Positions 44,869 through 53,983 are shown, counted from the stretch's first letter. The stretch: DNA of 64,000 nucleotides from CATQHP01 sp965214915 (GCA_965214915.1 CBDCCP010000003.1:372001-436000); one strand, 5' to 3'. Notes: generated by a model from the letters alone, not told the origin. Made by a program: numbers and translations.

Positions 44869-44908
44869 ATGGCGAAGCGGACGCAGCAACCGAGCGAACG
44901 CGCGCGGC

Positions 44909-46789
44909 TCAGTTCGCTTCCGCGTCGCGGAACATCGCCCGCAGAACCCATTGCAGGTACGGCGCTTCGCGAAAAAAATCACGCGCTTCGAGTCCGTCCG
45001 ACGAAGCATGCATGGCGCGCAGTTCCGCGTGCAGCGGCGCGGCCTTGCCGCCGAGTTGATGGATGGCGTTGGCGGCGCGTAGGGCGACCCACTCGTCGGC
45101 GCCCTTCACCTGCCCGAGCAGCAACGGCAGAGCCGCCCCGCACTCGCCGAGGCCGCAAAGCGCTTGAGCCGCGATGGTTGAGACGGCTGCGGAATCGTCG
45201 GCGAGGCGCGTTCGCAGCGCCGCTTGGGCGGGCCGCGCCCGGTCGCCCGCGGCGAGCATGCCCAGCGCCGCCCAGAATCGGACCGTGGGGTCGGCGTCCG
45301 CGAGACGGTCCCGCTGCCGCCCGACGAGTTCGGCGCCCCCGCCTACCCAATCGGCGGTTTCGAGAATGCGCTCGATCGGGTACGCTTGCCGGTCCGCCGC
45401 CGCGGCGGCGGCCGCGGCGCCGTCGAAACGCAGCCACATGTCGGATTCCGGCAAAAACCCCAGGTCGCGCGTTGCGACGACCCACTCGCGGTGCGCCCCA
45501 CGCAGTTCCTTGAGCTTGTCCGCGTATTGCCGGTCCCCGGCCAGGTTGCGCAGTTCGTGCGGGTCGTTTTCGAGGTCGAACAACTGCTCGCGCGGTTTCG
45601 TCTCGGCCATGTAAATCCGCGCGTCGCCGGTCAATTCGCCCGTGCGGGCCAGCCGATGCCAAGCTGCCGCCACGGGATGGGTGCTTGGGTAAAGCCGCGT
45701 CTGCCGGTGGAACCACGGTAGGTGCGGAAAGTAGTTGCGGATGTATTTGAAGCGCCGCCCGCGCACCGAGCGGATGAACTCGTAGCGCTCGCCCATGCGG
45801 TCGCGGTAGCCGAAGACGTATTTCGCGGCCTCGCCCGCGTACTTGCCCAGGAAGGCTCTGCCGTGGAAATGCCGCGGCGGTTCGATGCCGGCCAAGCTCA
45901 GCACCGTCGGCGCGAAATCGACGAAAGCCGTCATGCGGTCGATAACGCCGCCGGGTTCCGCGGGAGCCGACGCTTGAAACTTCTCGGGGAATCGAATCAG
46001 CAGCGGCACGTGCGTCGAGGACTCGAACAGGAACGACTTGCTGCGCGGCATGCCGCGGCCGTGGTCGGAGTAATAGAAGACGATCGTATCGTCCGCCAAA
46101 CCGTCGTCTTCCAGTTGCGCGAGCACCTCCCCCACGATGCCGTCGGCGTAGCTGATGTTGTCGGCGTAGCGCGCGAACGCGCCCCTCGTCTCGGGCGTGT
46201 CCGGGTAATACGGCGGGACTTGCGCGCGAGCGGGGTCGTGGCGTTGGCTTTCCGGCAGCGCCGCGTAGCGCGCCGGCCAGCCGTACCAGGGGTGATAAAT
46301 CTGGCTGGAGTGCGTGTCGGTGATGTTCACCACCGTGAAAAAAGGCTTCCCGCCGCGCTTGCGCCAGCCGTCTTCGCGCCAGTCGGCGCCGATAACGTCC
46401 CAGGTCGATTGCGGGGGGTCCCAGTTGTAGTCGGTCTTCGAGTGATTGGACGTGTAGTAGCCGGCTTCGCGCAGCCATTCGGTGAAGCCGCGGATGTGCG
46501 CCGGGGGTACGCCGCGCGAGCGCATGTGGTGCGTGCCGATCGAGGGCGGATAGACTCCGGTGATGAGCGTCGAGCGGGCGGGGGCGCAGGCGCCGCCGTT
46601 GGAAAAGGCGCGCGTATAGCGGACGCTCTCCCGCGCCAAGCGGTCCAGATTCGGCGTCGCGGCATACTTGTCGCCATAGGCGCCGATATCGGGGCTGATG
46701 TCCTCGAAGACGATCCAGAGGATGTTCGGCCGCTCGGCAGCCGGAGAAACGGAGGCGCCGAGCAAGACAACGAGCGTAAGCAGGCGCAT
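44909..46789 (-). CDS. secreted sulfatase with HEAT-like C terminus (CAPAR)
   Basis: A 626-residue sulfatase with signal LLTLVVLLGASVSPAAE, metal site NILWIVFEDISPDIGAYG and formylglycine site Cys68 in GGACAPARSTLITG. Substrate-side motifs are NHSKTDYNWDPP, FYYSDHGRGMPRSKSF and HVPLLIRFPEKF. After residue 500 a helical, HEAT-like region follows (DPTVRFWAALGMLAAGDRAR, AQALCGLGECGAALPLLLGQ). ATG 46789 is used; a frame continues upstream to 48049 only as antisense-like read-through of the fucosidase. It lies 5 bases after the fucosidase stop, in one operon. Confidence 0.88.
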   Translation of the reverse strand: MRLLTLVVLLGASVSPAAERPNILWIVFEDISPDIGAYGDKYAATPNLDRLARESVRYTRAFSNGGACAPARSTLITGVYPPSIGTHHMRSRGVPPAHIRGFTEWLREAGYYTSNHSKTDYNWDPPQSTWDVIGADWREDGWRKRGGKPFFTVVNITDTHSSQIYHPWYGWPARYAALPESQRHDPARAQVPPYYPDTPETRGAFARYADNISYADGIVGEVLAQLEDDGLADDTIVFYYSDHGRGMPRSKSFLFESSTHVPLLIRFPEKFQASAPAEPGGVIDRMTAFVDFAPTVLSLAGIEPPRHFHGRAFLGKYAGEAAKYVFGYRDRMGERYEFIRSVRGRRFKYIRNYFPHLPWFHRQTRLYPSTHPVAAAWHRLARTGELTGDARIYMAETKPREQLFDLENDPHELRNLAGDRQYADKLKELRGAHREWVVATRDLGFLPESDMWLRFDGAAAAAAAADRQAYPIERILETADWVGGGAELVGRQRDRLADADPTVRFWAALGMLAAGDRARPAQAALRTRLADDSAAVSTIAAQALCGLGECGAALPLLLGQVKGADEWVALRAANAIHQLGGKAAPLHAELRAMHASSDGLEARDFFREAPYLQWVLRAMFRDAEAN

Positions 46790-46794
46790 CTTCG

Positions 46795-48252
46795 TTACCC
46801 GATTTTGAGCGCATAGGCGTGCGCTTCGGGCAGCGGCGGAAGGGTCACGCTGAGATTCGCGCCGTCGGCCGCCGCTTCGAGCTCGCCGTCGTGCCCGAGC
46901 AACTCGACCGCCGCGCCCGCGGGCAGGGCAAACGATTCGATGACGACTTTCGAGGACTCGGGTTTGTCGAGCAAAATGGCGTACACCGTGGCGCCGCTGC
47001 TGGTGAAACGAATGTCCGCGCCGGCCGCCGTCTTGCCCTCTGCGCGCTTCCAGGGGCGCGTGTCGAAGATGGCTTCGCCGTTGACGTCGAGCCATTGGCC
47101 GAGCGCGCGCAAGCGGCTGACTTGGATTTCCGGGATCTCGCCCGCCGCGGTCGGCCCGACGTTGATCAGCAAGTTGCCGTTCTTGCTGACGATGTCGATG
47201 AGCAGATCTACCAGCTCGTTGCTGCTGAGAACGTGCTCGCCGCCCTCCACCCGGTTGTATCCGAACGAATAGCCGAGGCCGCGGCAGGCTTCCCATTTTT
47301 CTTCTGAAATTTCGCTGAGCGCCTGGTATTCCGGCGTCGTGAAATGATGCCAATCGAGACCCCAGCGGTTGTTGATCGCGCCGTCGGGAACCGTATTCAG
47401 ATATTCGGCGAAGAGATCGAGCGGCTGGCCGCTCTTGGGATACGTGATGTCGTTCCACAGGACATCCGGTTTGTAGTTCGCGATCAACTCGCGCCAATGG
47501 GCGTCGGCGAACGCGCCGTACTCGGCGTTCTGCGGCGCGCTGCCGGTGACGTGCTCGCGTTCGACGATCGGTTCGGAGGCGAACCCCCAGTCGAGCCCGC
47601 CCGAGTAGTAAAGCCCCATGCGCAGGCCTTCGGCGCGCACCGCGTCCGCGAGCTCGCCCACGATGTCGCGGCCGGCGGCCCGATGCTCGGGCTGCAGATA
47701 GGGATGCGGCGTCTTGCTGGGCCAGAGAGTGAATCCATCGTGATGCTTGGTGGTGAGCACGACGTAGCGCGCGTTGACGGAACGAAACAACGCGGCCCAC
47801 TGCAGCGGATCCCATTTCTCGATCTCTCGGTTGAAAATCGGGACGAACGTTTCGTAGTAATCGGCCTCGGCGCCGTATGTTTCGACGTGGTGTTGGTGCG
47901 ACGGCGAGCCTTCGATCCTGATCGTGTTGAGATACCACTCGGCGTAGGGATTTTTGGCGAACCACTCGCGCCACCAGTTCGGGTCTTCGTTGTCGAGCTG
48001 CAGTTCCCCGCTGGGCGGCGCCCAGGCCGGGACGGAATACAGGCCCCAATGGATGAAAATCCCCAGCTTGGCGTCATCGAACCATTGTGGGGCTGCGGAA
48101 GTCGTGATCGATTCCCGTGATGCCGCGTACTTGGCGCCCGCCGGCGCGGACTCGGGAGCGGACGAGCAGCCCGCCGCCGCGGCAATGAGTGCGGTTATGA
48201 GCAGCAGTCGGCGATGCAAATCGATTCCTTCGAAAACGTTTGCGATACGCAC
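46795..48252 (-). CDS. GH29 alpha-L-fucosidase lipoprotein
   Basis: A 485-residue exported glycosidase removing alpha-L-fucose. The signal ends in a lipobox (ALIAAAAGCSS, Cys29), so it is probably membrane-anchored. GH29 motifs: WFDDAKLGIFIHWGLYSVP, YVVLTTKHHDGFTLWPSKT and RMGLYYSGGLDWGF; the nucleophile is Asp268 in KPDVLWNDITYP. The C-terminal beta domain runs from about residue 390. It sits between two sulfatases on the same strand, which strongly suggests a sulfated fucose-containing substrate. Confidence 0.92.
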   Translation of the reverse strand: MRIANVFEGIDLHRRLLLITALIAAAAGCSSAPESAPAGAKYAASRESITTSAAPQWFDDAKLGIFIHWGLYSVPAWAPPSGELQLDNEDPNWWREWFAKNPYAEWYLNTIRIEGSPSHQHHVETYGAEADYYETFVPIFNREIEKWDPLQWAALFRSVNARYVVLTTKHHDGFTLWPSKTPHPYLQPEHRAAGRDIVGELADAVRAEGLRMGLYYSGGLDWGFASEPIVEREHVTGSAPQNAEYGAFADAHWRELIANYKPDVLWNDITYPKSGQPLDLFAEYLNTVPDGAINNRWGLDWHHFTTPEYQALSEISEEKWEACRGLGYSFGYNRVEGGEHVLSSNELVDLLIDIVSKNGNLLINVGPTAAGEIPEIQVSRLRALGQWLDVNGEAIFDTRPWKRAEGKTAAGADIRFTSSGATVYAILLDKPESSKVVIESFALPAGAAVELLGHDGELEAAADGANLSVTLPPLPEAHAYALKIG

Positions 48253-48276
48253 CAGAATAGCAACGCCGTGCGGGGC

Positions 48277-49701
48277 TTACTCTTGCGGGATGGCGAAGCT
48301 GGTCGGTTTCCAGTCGGGGCCGGGTTCGAGCGTTACTTCGTCCAGGCGCTTTTTTTGCGTATGCCGGAATGCCGTCATCCGCCGCAGCAGGTCTTTCACG
48401 ATGTAAGGATGCTGCCGGGCGAGGTTGCGGCGTTCGGAGATATCCTCGTCGATGCGGTACAACTCCAACGCGGCGTCGGTTCGCGGGTCGGCTGCCTGTC
48501 GAATATCCGGCCCCAGGCGGACGAGCTTCCAGTGCCGGGTGTTGACGGCGTTGCGCTCGAACTTGATCTTCCGTTCGGGCTCGCTGTTCTGCGGAATGCG
48601 CCGCCCTTGAAAATACGAATGGAAAACCCAGTCGGCGCGTGGTTTCTCGCCGCGAATGACATCCCAGACATCCTCACCGTCGAACGGCTGCCCGCCGCTG
48701 TCGGCGGTGCCCGCGACGCGCAGCAGCGTCGGGAACACATCGATGTAGCCGAGCGGCTCGGTCAGCTTGCGCCCGCCCTCGAGGCCGTTGGGCCAGCGCA
48801 GCGCCGAGGCCAGGCGGATGCCGCCTTCGTACACCGACCATTTGCCGTCGCGCAGAGGCAGGTTCGAGGCGCCGCCGGGAATGTCGCCGCCGTTGTCGCA
48901 CAGGAACCACACGAGCGTGTCGTCGGTCAGGCCCTTGCGGTCGAGGGCGTTCAGGATGCGGCCGATCTCGGCGTCGAGCGACGCGGCCATCGCCAGGCGC
49001 TGCCGGCGTTTCTCGGCGGCAATATGGGCGAGCCGCGCGTACTGCTCCTGCAGGTAATCGTTCGGAGTATGCACCGCGTTGAAGGCAACGTAGAGGAAGA
49101 ACGGCTCACCCGGCCCCGCTTTCTCGATAATCCTTGCGGCTTCCCGCCCGAGCAGCGTGGTCGCGTAGCCCTCGTCGGGGCTCTCTTGCCAGTCGCGATG
49201 CCAATCCCGAATCCCGTGTTGCCCCAAGGTGAAGTAACCGACCGCGCCGCCGCCCAACCCGTAGAACGACGTGAAGCCCCGGCTCATCGGGTGGTAAGCC
49301 CGCTTCGCCCAACCCAGATGCCACTTGCCGACCATAGCCCGCGTCTTGTAGCCGGCCTCGGCCAGGGCGGCGGGCAGCAGGACTTCGTTCTCGGGGATGG
49401 CCCGCTTGCCCCAACGCTTCACCGTTACCCGTTGCAGGCCGAACCGAATCGGGTAGCGGCCGGTCATCAAGCCCGCGCGGGTCGGAGTGCAGATCGGCGT
49501 CCCGTAGAAACGGTCGAGCTCGACGCCCTCGCGGGCAATGCGGTCGATATTGGGCGTTGGGGCTGCGGAGCCGTGATAGCCGACGTCGTTCCAGCCTTGG
49601 TCGTCGCTTACGATCAGAACGATATTCGGCTTTTCCAGCGCCGCGGACGCAGGAACCGCCGGCGCCGCCAAAACCGCCAACAGACCCAAAATCTTCTTCA
49701 T
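48277..49701 (-). CDS. secreted sulfatase (CTPTR)
   Basis: A 474-residue sulfatase: signal KKILGLLAVLAAPAVPASA, metal site NIVLIVSDDQGWNDVGYHG, formylglycine site Cys71 in PICTPTRAGLMTGRYP, and MVGKWHLGWAKRAYHPMSRG and WFLCDNGGDIPGGASNLPLR. ATG 49701 (MKKILG) is the start; the open frame to 49791 is not plausible as leader. It is the first gene of the sulfatase-fucosidase-sulfatase operon, divergent from the VWA gene. Its signal-peptide region has a diverged copy after the truncated VWA gene. Confidence 0.9.
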   Translation of the reverse strand: MKKILGLLAVLAAPAVPASAALEKPNIVLIVSDDQGWNDVGYHGSAAPTPNIDRIAREGVELDRFYGTPICTPTRAGLMTGRYPIRFGLQRVTVKRWGKRAIPENEVLLPAALAEAGYKTRAMVGKWHLGWAKRAYHPMSRGFTSFYGLGGGAVGYFTLGQHGIRDWHRDWQESPDEGYATTLLGREAARIIEKAGPGEPFFLYVAFNAVHTPNDYLQEQYARLAHIAAEKRRQRLAMAASLDAEIGRILNALDRKGLTDDTLVWFLCDNGGDIPGGASNLPLRDGKWSVYEGGIRLASALRWPNGLEGGRKLTEPLGYIDVFPTLLRVAGTADSGGQPFDGEDVWDVIRGEKPRADWVFHSYFQGRRIPQNSEPERKIKFERNAVNTRHWKLVRLGPDIRQAADPRTDAALELYRIDEDISERRNLARQHPYIVKDLLRRMTAFRHTQKKRLDEVTLEPGPDWKPTSFAIPQE

Positions 49702-49795
49702 GCCGAACCGCAGTGTACCAACCGCCCGCGCGCCTCCCCTGTTAGAATCGGCCTTGCGGAAACCCGCCTCGGAAACGGAGCGTCTTTCCAAATAG

Positions 49796-50641
49796 ATGAG
49801 CCGCCTGCTCAGATTGTTGCTTGCGGCCGCGGCGGCAGTTCCGCTCGTTGCTCAAGACCGCGCGGCGGGCGGCGAGCCTTTCGAAGGCCCCACGTTCTCT
49901 CTCGACGTCAAAGTGGTCAACCTGCTGGCCACCGTCAGGGACGGCAAGGGGCGTCTCGTCAACAGCCTGACGAAAGACGACTTCATCCTCGAAGAAGACG
50001 GCGCGCGCCAGGATGTCGCTTATTTCGCGCGGCAAACCGACCTGCCCATCACGATCGGCCTGCTGGTCGACACCAGCGTCAGCCAGGAGCGCTTGATCGA
50101 AGACGAGCGGCATGCCTCGTACCGCTTCTTCGAAGCCGTCCTGCGCGAGAACGAAGACCTCGCTTTCCTGATGAGCTTCGACTCGAACGTCGAGTTGCTG
50201 CAAGACTACACCGATTCCCGCAAGCTGCTCGCGCGCGGACTCGAGGAGTTGCGCGTCGAAAGCTCGGTGCGCGGCCTGCATCCCGGCCCGAGCGGTTCGA
50301 GCGGAGGGGTCGGCACGGCCCTCTACGACGCGATTTACCTTGCCTGCGATGAGATGTTCCGGGGACAGGTCGGCCGCAAGGCGCTGGTCATCATCTCCGA
50401 CGGCAACGATTCCGGCAGCAAAATGAAGCTCAATCAGGCAGTCGAAGCCGCGCACCGCGCCGATGTCGTGATCTTCGCGATCCGCTACCTCGACCGCGGC
50501 TTCTACAGGCAATACGGCATGGGCTTCAGCGTATCCGGCGTGGCGGAAACGGGAATCGCCGGCGGCGCCGAAACCGCCAACAGCCTCGGAATCTTCTTCA
50601 TGCCGAACCGCAGTGTAGCAGCCGCCCGCGTGCAGCTCTGA
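49796..50641 (+). pseudogene. VWFA-related protein, truncated copy
   Basis: This is a near-identical copy of the gene at 54072 up to GMGFSVSG (base 50538); after that it reads about 33 unrelated residues (VAETGIAGGAETANSLGIFF and on) and stops at 50641. The signal peptide (LLRLLLAAAAAVPLVAQ) and the MIDAS motif LVDTSVSQE are kept, but the last strand and helix and the C-terminal 75 residues are lost. The foreign tail is antisense to a diverged copy of a sulfatase signal-peptide region, showing a recombination junction. It may still be translated, but is probably not functional. Confidence 0.75.
50608..50630 (+). repeat. left 23-bp direct repeat of the R-M island
   Basis: It begins CCGCAGTGTAGCAGCCGC and is identical to 53984-54006. 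The sequence belongs to the intergenic region upstream of the second VWA copy, so the 3.35 kb between the repeats is an insertion. Confidence 0.85.
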
Positions 50642-50654
50642 GGAGCGCTTCGAT

Positions 50655-50690
50655 TGTCAATTGACAGTTCATCGTTCGAAAACCTACACT
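50655..50690 (+). promoter_or_regulatory. promoter of the RHH regulator gene with palindrome
   Basis: TTGACA (50661-50666) and TACACT (50685-50690) stand 18 bases apart. The -35 box is half of the perfect palindrome TGTCAATTGACA (50655-50666). TTGACAGTTCATC recurs with one change at the methylase promoter. Confidence 0.6.
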
Positions 50691-50709
50691 GCCTCCCAAG
50701 GATGTATTG

Positions 50710-50916
50710 ATGGATGCTTCCAAATCCGACGCTAAACCGGCAGCCCTAAAAAACGAGTGGACCACTACGGCCATCCACATTCCAAAGAGAACTCTTCTGC
50801 TGCTCAGGGCCGCCGCCTTTCATAGGGCGCAGAAACATGGCGGACGTATCTCAGTCTCCAAGCTCATAACCGAGATCGTGGAATCTCACCGCGAAGAGTT
50901 GGAACGAGAGGTCTAA
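50710..50916 (+). CDS. ribbon-helix-helix type regulator of the R-M island
   Basis: A 68-residue basic protein; TTAIHIPKRTLLLLRAAAFH has the strand-then-helix look of an Arc/MetJ-type protein, followed by GGRISVSKLITEIVESHREE as the second helix pair. Size, position directly before the methylase and shared promoter half-sites suggest that it controls the R-M genes in the way C proteins do, but C proteins are HTH proteins, so this would be a different controller. ATG 50710; TTG 50707 is an alternative. Confidence 0.6.
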   Translation: MDASKSDAKPAALKNEWTTTAIHIPKRTLLLLRAAAFHRAQKHGGRISVSKLITEIVESHREELEREV

Positions 50917-50933
50917 AATTGATGATCCGTAAT

Positions 50934-50962
50934 TTGACAATTCATCAATTAAAACATAAACT
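50934..50962 (+). promoter_or_regulatory. promoter of the DNA methylase gene
   Basis: TTGACA (50934-50939) and TAAACT (50957-50962) are 17 bases apart. The predicted transcript start, about 50969, falls on the methylase ATG codons (50966 and 50969), implying a leaderless message or a start further in. TTGACAATTCATC matches the upstream promoter at 12 of 13 positions. Confidence 0.6.
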
Positions 50963-50965
50963 GCG

Positions 50966-51883
50966 ATGATGCTCACTCCAACCAGTACGGGGACGACGGT
51001 CGGTCGCCGGCAACTTTCACTCAGCGCCTTCCGCATGGTCGCTCCGTTCAAAACGGGGCTGCTCAAATGGGTCGGCAACAAACAGCGATTCGCCCATCGC
51101 ATCGCTTCTTTCTTTCCGCCGAACATCGACACATACAGAGAACCCTTTGTCGGCAGCGGCGCCGTACTCGCCACCTTGGCCCCGCAACGCGGAATAGCCT
51201 CCGACTGCTTCAAGCCTCTCATCGAGATTTGGCAGACCCTCTCGGCCGATCCCGAGCTGTTGAAGCTTTGGTACGCCGACCGCTGGGTTTTCCTGCAAGA
51301 TGGGGAGAAGGTCGCGCAGTACGAGAAGATCAAGGCCGCCTATAACACGAACCCGAACGGAGCGGACCTCCTCTTCCTGTGCCGGTCTTGTTACGGAGGC
51401 GTCGTGCGATTCAGGCAGGCCGATGGGTACATGTCGACGCCGTGTGGAATTCACGATCCAATTCACCCCAAAAGCTTCTCCAAACGAGTGGACGAGTGGA
51501 AATTGCGAACCGCCGGAACGCAGTTCTTTCTGATGGAATACGAAGAAGCCATGGCAAGGGCAAAACCCGGCGATCTGATCTACTGCGATCCTCCGTACAG
51601 CAACACACAGGCCATTCTTTACGGCGCCCAGTCCTTTGACTTGCTAGACCTCTTGCGGGTCATCGAGGACTGCAAGTCCAGGGGGGTCCATGTAGCTTTA
51701 AGCATCGACGGAACGAAAAAATCAGGCAAGCACAAGGTAGATCTGCCCCTGCCGCAAGGTTTGTTCGAGCAGGAGGCGTTCATCGACTGCGGCCGGTCGA
51801 TGCTTCGGCGTTTCCAGATGGATGGGCAGACACTGGAGCAAGAACACGTCTCGGATCGCTTATTGCTCACCTACAAGGCTTAA
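50966..51883 (+). CDS. Dam-like (D12 class) adenine-N6 DNA methyltransferase
   Basis: A 305-residue enzyme that would methylate adenine in a short target and protect DNA. Motif X is KWVGNKQRFA (34-43), motif I YREPFVGSGAVL (58-69) and motif IV DLIYCDPPYSNTQ (DPPY at 208-211), the order of the Dam/DpnM class. The target is not readable from sequence; Dam-class enzymes often act at GATC. The start is ATG 50966, or 50969 if leaderless; ATG 51035 is possible. It converges with the restriction gene, overlapping by 4 bases. Confidence 0.87.
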   Translation: MMLTPTSTGTTVGRRQLSLSAFRMVAPFKTGLLKWVGNKQRFAHRIASFFPPNIDTYREPFVGSGAVLATLAPQRGIASDCFKPLIEIWQTLSADPELLKLWYADRWVFLQDGEKVAQYEKIKAAYNTNPNGADLLFLCRSCYGGVVRFRQADGYMSTPCGIHDPIHPKSFSKRVDEWKLRTAGTQFFLMEYEEAMARAKPGDLIYCDPPYSNTQAILYGAQSFDLLDLLRVIEDCKSRGVHVALSIDGTKKSGKHKVDLPLPQGLFEQEAFIDCGRSMLRRFQMDGQTLEQEHVSDRLLLTYKA

Positions 51884-52595
51884 AACGATCTATTTTTCGA
51901 CAGAGCTCGCCATTCCTCGGTAAGAACAGGAATCCGATCGACAACTTCTTTCCCAAACAAAACTTCGTCCACATAGCCCATGTGCAGCATGTCCACCATG
52001 CGAGCGAGGTACGATTTTCCCATCCGCCACCATGTGTCGTAGGCGTCGACCATCAGATAGTGCTTGACATCGATGCCCTCATGCCTGCGGAGTTCATCGA
52101 GTTCCATCCCGTCTAAAAGGGTTTCGTAAACTGCATCGGCGATCCTGCTGCCGAAAGTGGTTGTGTAGTAGTACTCCTTGATCTCCCACACCGCCATCGG
52201 GTTTACAACGGCAGGAAACGCGCCGTCGACTCGCCGGGACAAAGTACGTACGGCAGCGCCGTCGCGCGTGATCGTAGTGAGACCCATCGGCGAATAGTTG
52301 CATTCCGCTCCGGCCAGTCCGTCCGCGATGAGCATGTTGACGATTCCGGTGAAGTACGCCGGCCTTGCTTTGTCGCCCTTTTGTTTGTTCATGGGGATGG
52401 GAGCAGCGTACTTTGCGGAAGCTTGCAGCTTTTCGAAAAGCCGCCGGGCAGCGTCCGCGGTCATCAGTCGGTGTTGAACGCTCTCGTTCAACACCTTGGC
52501 TCGGTAGTGGAAGTACTTACCGAGTTCTGCGCCCAACTGCGTCGGCGTACCGGATGCGCTCGCGACTTTGCTCGGGTCAAGCCCGAGATCGTTAA

Positions 52596-53830
52596 GGAAA
52601 GTCTGAATAAAGTGGTTTTGGCGCGTTGGCTGGTTGAAGTTGTCCGTAAGGAGCGGTTGCAGCCGGGCTGCCGGCGAATTTTGCGGCTGAATCCTGCCGA
52701 TTTTGACTTCGCAACGCCAATTTTTGACCCCGCAGCGACGGCTTCGACTCCGCTTCTGCGGCTTGGCGCCGGCATGGACGCACGACTCCTGTATTGTGGC
52801 GCTCAGGCCGTCGCGTAGCGCCCGGCAAGCAGCAGATTGGCGAAGCCCAACAGCAGACTGATCCGCTCCCGGTTCTTGGCCAAGCCGCGATAGCGCACCT
52901 TGGCGTAGCCAAAGTGCCGCTTCACGTACAGAAACGGGTGCTCCACCTTGGCCCGCACCTCTGCCTTGCGCCGCTCCGCCCGCGCCTCCGCGCTGCCCGC
53001 CGCCAAGCGCCGCCGCTGCCCAGCCTTCAAGGCCACTTGCCAGCGCACCTTACGCCCCCGATGCTCCGCGCGCTTGTCGATCCCCTGGTAACCCGCATCC
53101 GCGCACACCTCCCGCTCCCCGCCATGCAGCAACTCATGCCCTTGGGTCACATCCGCCACGTTCGCCGCCGTCGCCGCCACGCTATGCGTCAGCCCCGTCT
53201 CGGCGTCCACGCCGATATGCGCCTTCATCCCGAAATACCACTGATTCCCCTTCTTCGTCTGCCGCATCTGCGGGTCGCGACTCCGCTTCTTGTTCTTCGT
53301 CGAACTCGGCGCCGCGATGATCGTCGCGTCCAGAATCGTCCCCTCCCGCAGCCGCAAGCCTTGCTCCGCCAAGTGCGCGTTGATCTCCGCCATCAGCTTC
53401 CCGCCCAACTCGTGCCGCTCCAACAGATGCCGAAAGTTCAAAATCGTCGTCTCGTCCGGCAGCGCATCCCCCAAACGCAAGCCCACGAAGCGCCGCACCG
53501 ACTCGATCTCGTACAGCATGTCCTCCATCCCCGGATCGCTCACGTTGTAAAACAACTGCACGCAATGCACGCGCAGCATCACCGCCAACGCGTACGGTCG
53601 CCGCCCCCGCCCCGCTTGGGGGTAGTACGGGCGGATGCGCTCCTCCATGCGCTCCCACGGAATCAAGTCCTCCATCCGTGCCAGAAACTTCTCCCGCCTC
53701 GTCTGCTTCTTCTTCCCCTCGTACTCCAATTCTGCAAACGTCCGCTGCGCCATCGCTCTCCCCCTTATTCCCCGTGCCCGCTGCTCTCCCCTTATTATCC
53801 CAGTCAATAGCCTGCTTGTTCAGAGTTTCC
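52596..53830 (-). mobile_element. IS5-family insertion sequence with TTAA target duplication
   Basis: 1235 bases with imperfect terminal inverted repeats (GGAAAGTCTGAATAAAG at the left; reverse complement of the right end GGAAACTCTGAACAAG), flanked by TTAA at 52592-52595 and 53831-53834. It holds one transposase gene. Its insertion interrupts the restriction gene. The exact in-frame repair on excision confirms both borders. Confidence 0.9.
52803..53753 (-). CDS. IS5-family DDE transposase
   Basis: A 316-residue transposase. An N-terminal DNA-binding part (FYNVSDPGMEDMLYEIESVR, LPDETTILNFRHLLERHEL) precedes the DDE core: Asp142 (GTILDATIIAAP), Asp219 (CADAGYQG) and Glu271 (RAKVEHPFLYVKRHFG). 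Length and motifs are complete, so the element may still be active. ATG 53753 (MAQRTFAELE) is preferred to the longer frame from 53807. Confidence 0.92.
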   Translation of the reverse strand: MAQRTFAELEYEGKKKQTRREKFLARMEDLIPWERMEERIRPYYPQAGRGRRPYALAVMLRVHCVQLFYNVSDPGMEDMLYEIESVRRFVGLRLGDALPDETTILNFRHLLERHELGGKLMAEINAHLAEQGLRLREGTILDATIIAAPSSTKNKKRSRDPQMRQTKKGNQWYFGMKAHIGVDAETGLTHSVAATAANVADVTQGHELLHGGEREVCADAGYQGIDKRAEHRGRKVRWQVALKAGQRRRLAAGSAEARAERRKAEVRAKVEHPFLYVKRHFGYAKVRYRGLAKNRERISLLLGFANLLLAGRYATA

Positions 53831-53983
53831 TTAAGCGCGATCTGCATCTCCGAGAGCGCCGGCAGCTTGAGAATCCCCTTGCCGCGGACCGTGTAACCGA
53901 GGCGCTGACTGAGGATTCTCACATACGCCCAGAAGCTCTGCGGCTGCCGTTGGAACTCCGGATTGCCGATCATTCGTTTTGCT

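Larger units (their letters stand above)
51880..53973 (-). pseudogene. type II restriction endonuclease gene split by an IS
   Basis: The N-terminal 47 residues (MIGNPEFQRQPQSFWAYVRI on) are encoded at 53973-53831 and the rest at 52595-51880. Removing bases 52596-53834 (the IS plus one TTAA) joins ...EMQIAL to NDLGLDPSKVAS in frame and gives one protein of about 284 residues. A PD-(D/E)xK-type centre is visible: Asp170 (RRVDGAF) and Glu184-x-Lys186 (AVWEIKEYYY). I infer a restriction enzyme from this centre and from the convergent Dam-like methylase. The interrupted gene cannot make the full protein; the C-terminal part alone has a TTG-started frame of 218 residues. Confidence 0.8.

Noticed and set aside
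46815..48049. N-terminal extension of the sulfatase at 44909
   Set aside because: The frame continues upstream only as a shadow of the GH29 gene; MRLLTLVVLLG at 46789 is a proper signal peptide start.
49796..50641. Duplicated VWA gene as an insertion sequence
   Set aside because: The repeated unit is a chromosomal gene with signal peptide and MIDAS motif, with no transposase or inverted ends.
52592..53834. IS5 element as the vehicle of the whole R-M island
   Set aside because: The IS sits inside the restriction gene with its own TTAA duplication, so it arrived after the island.
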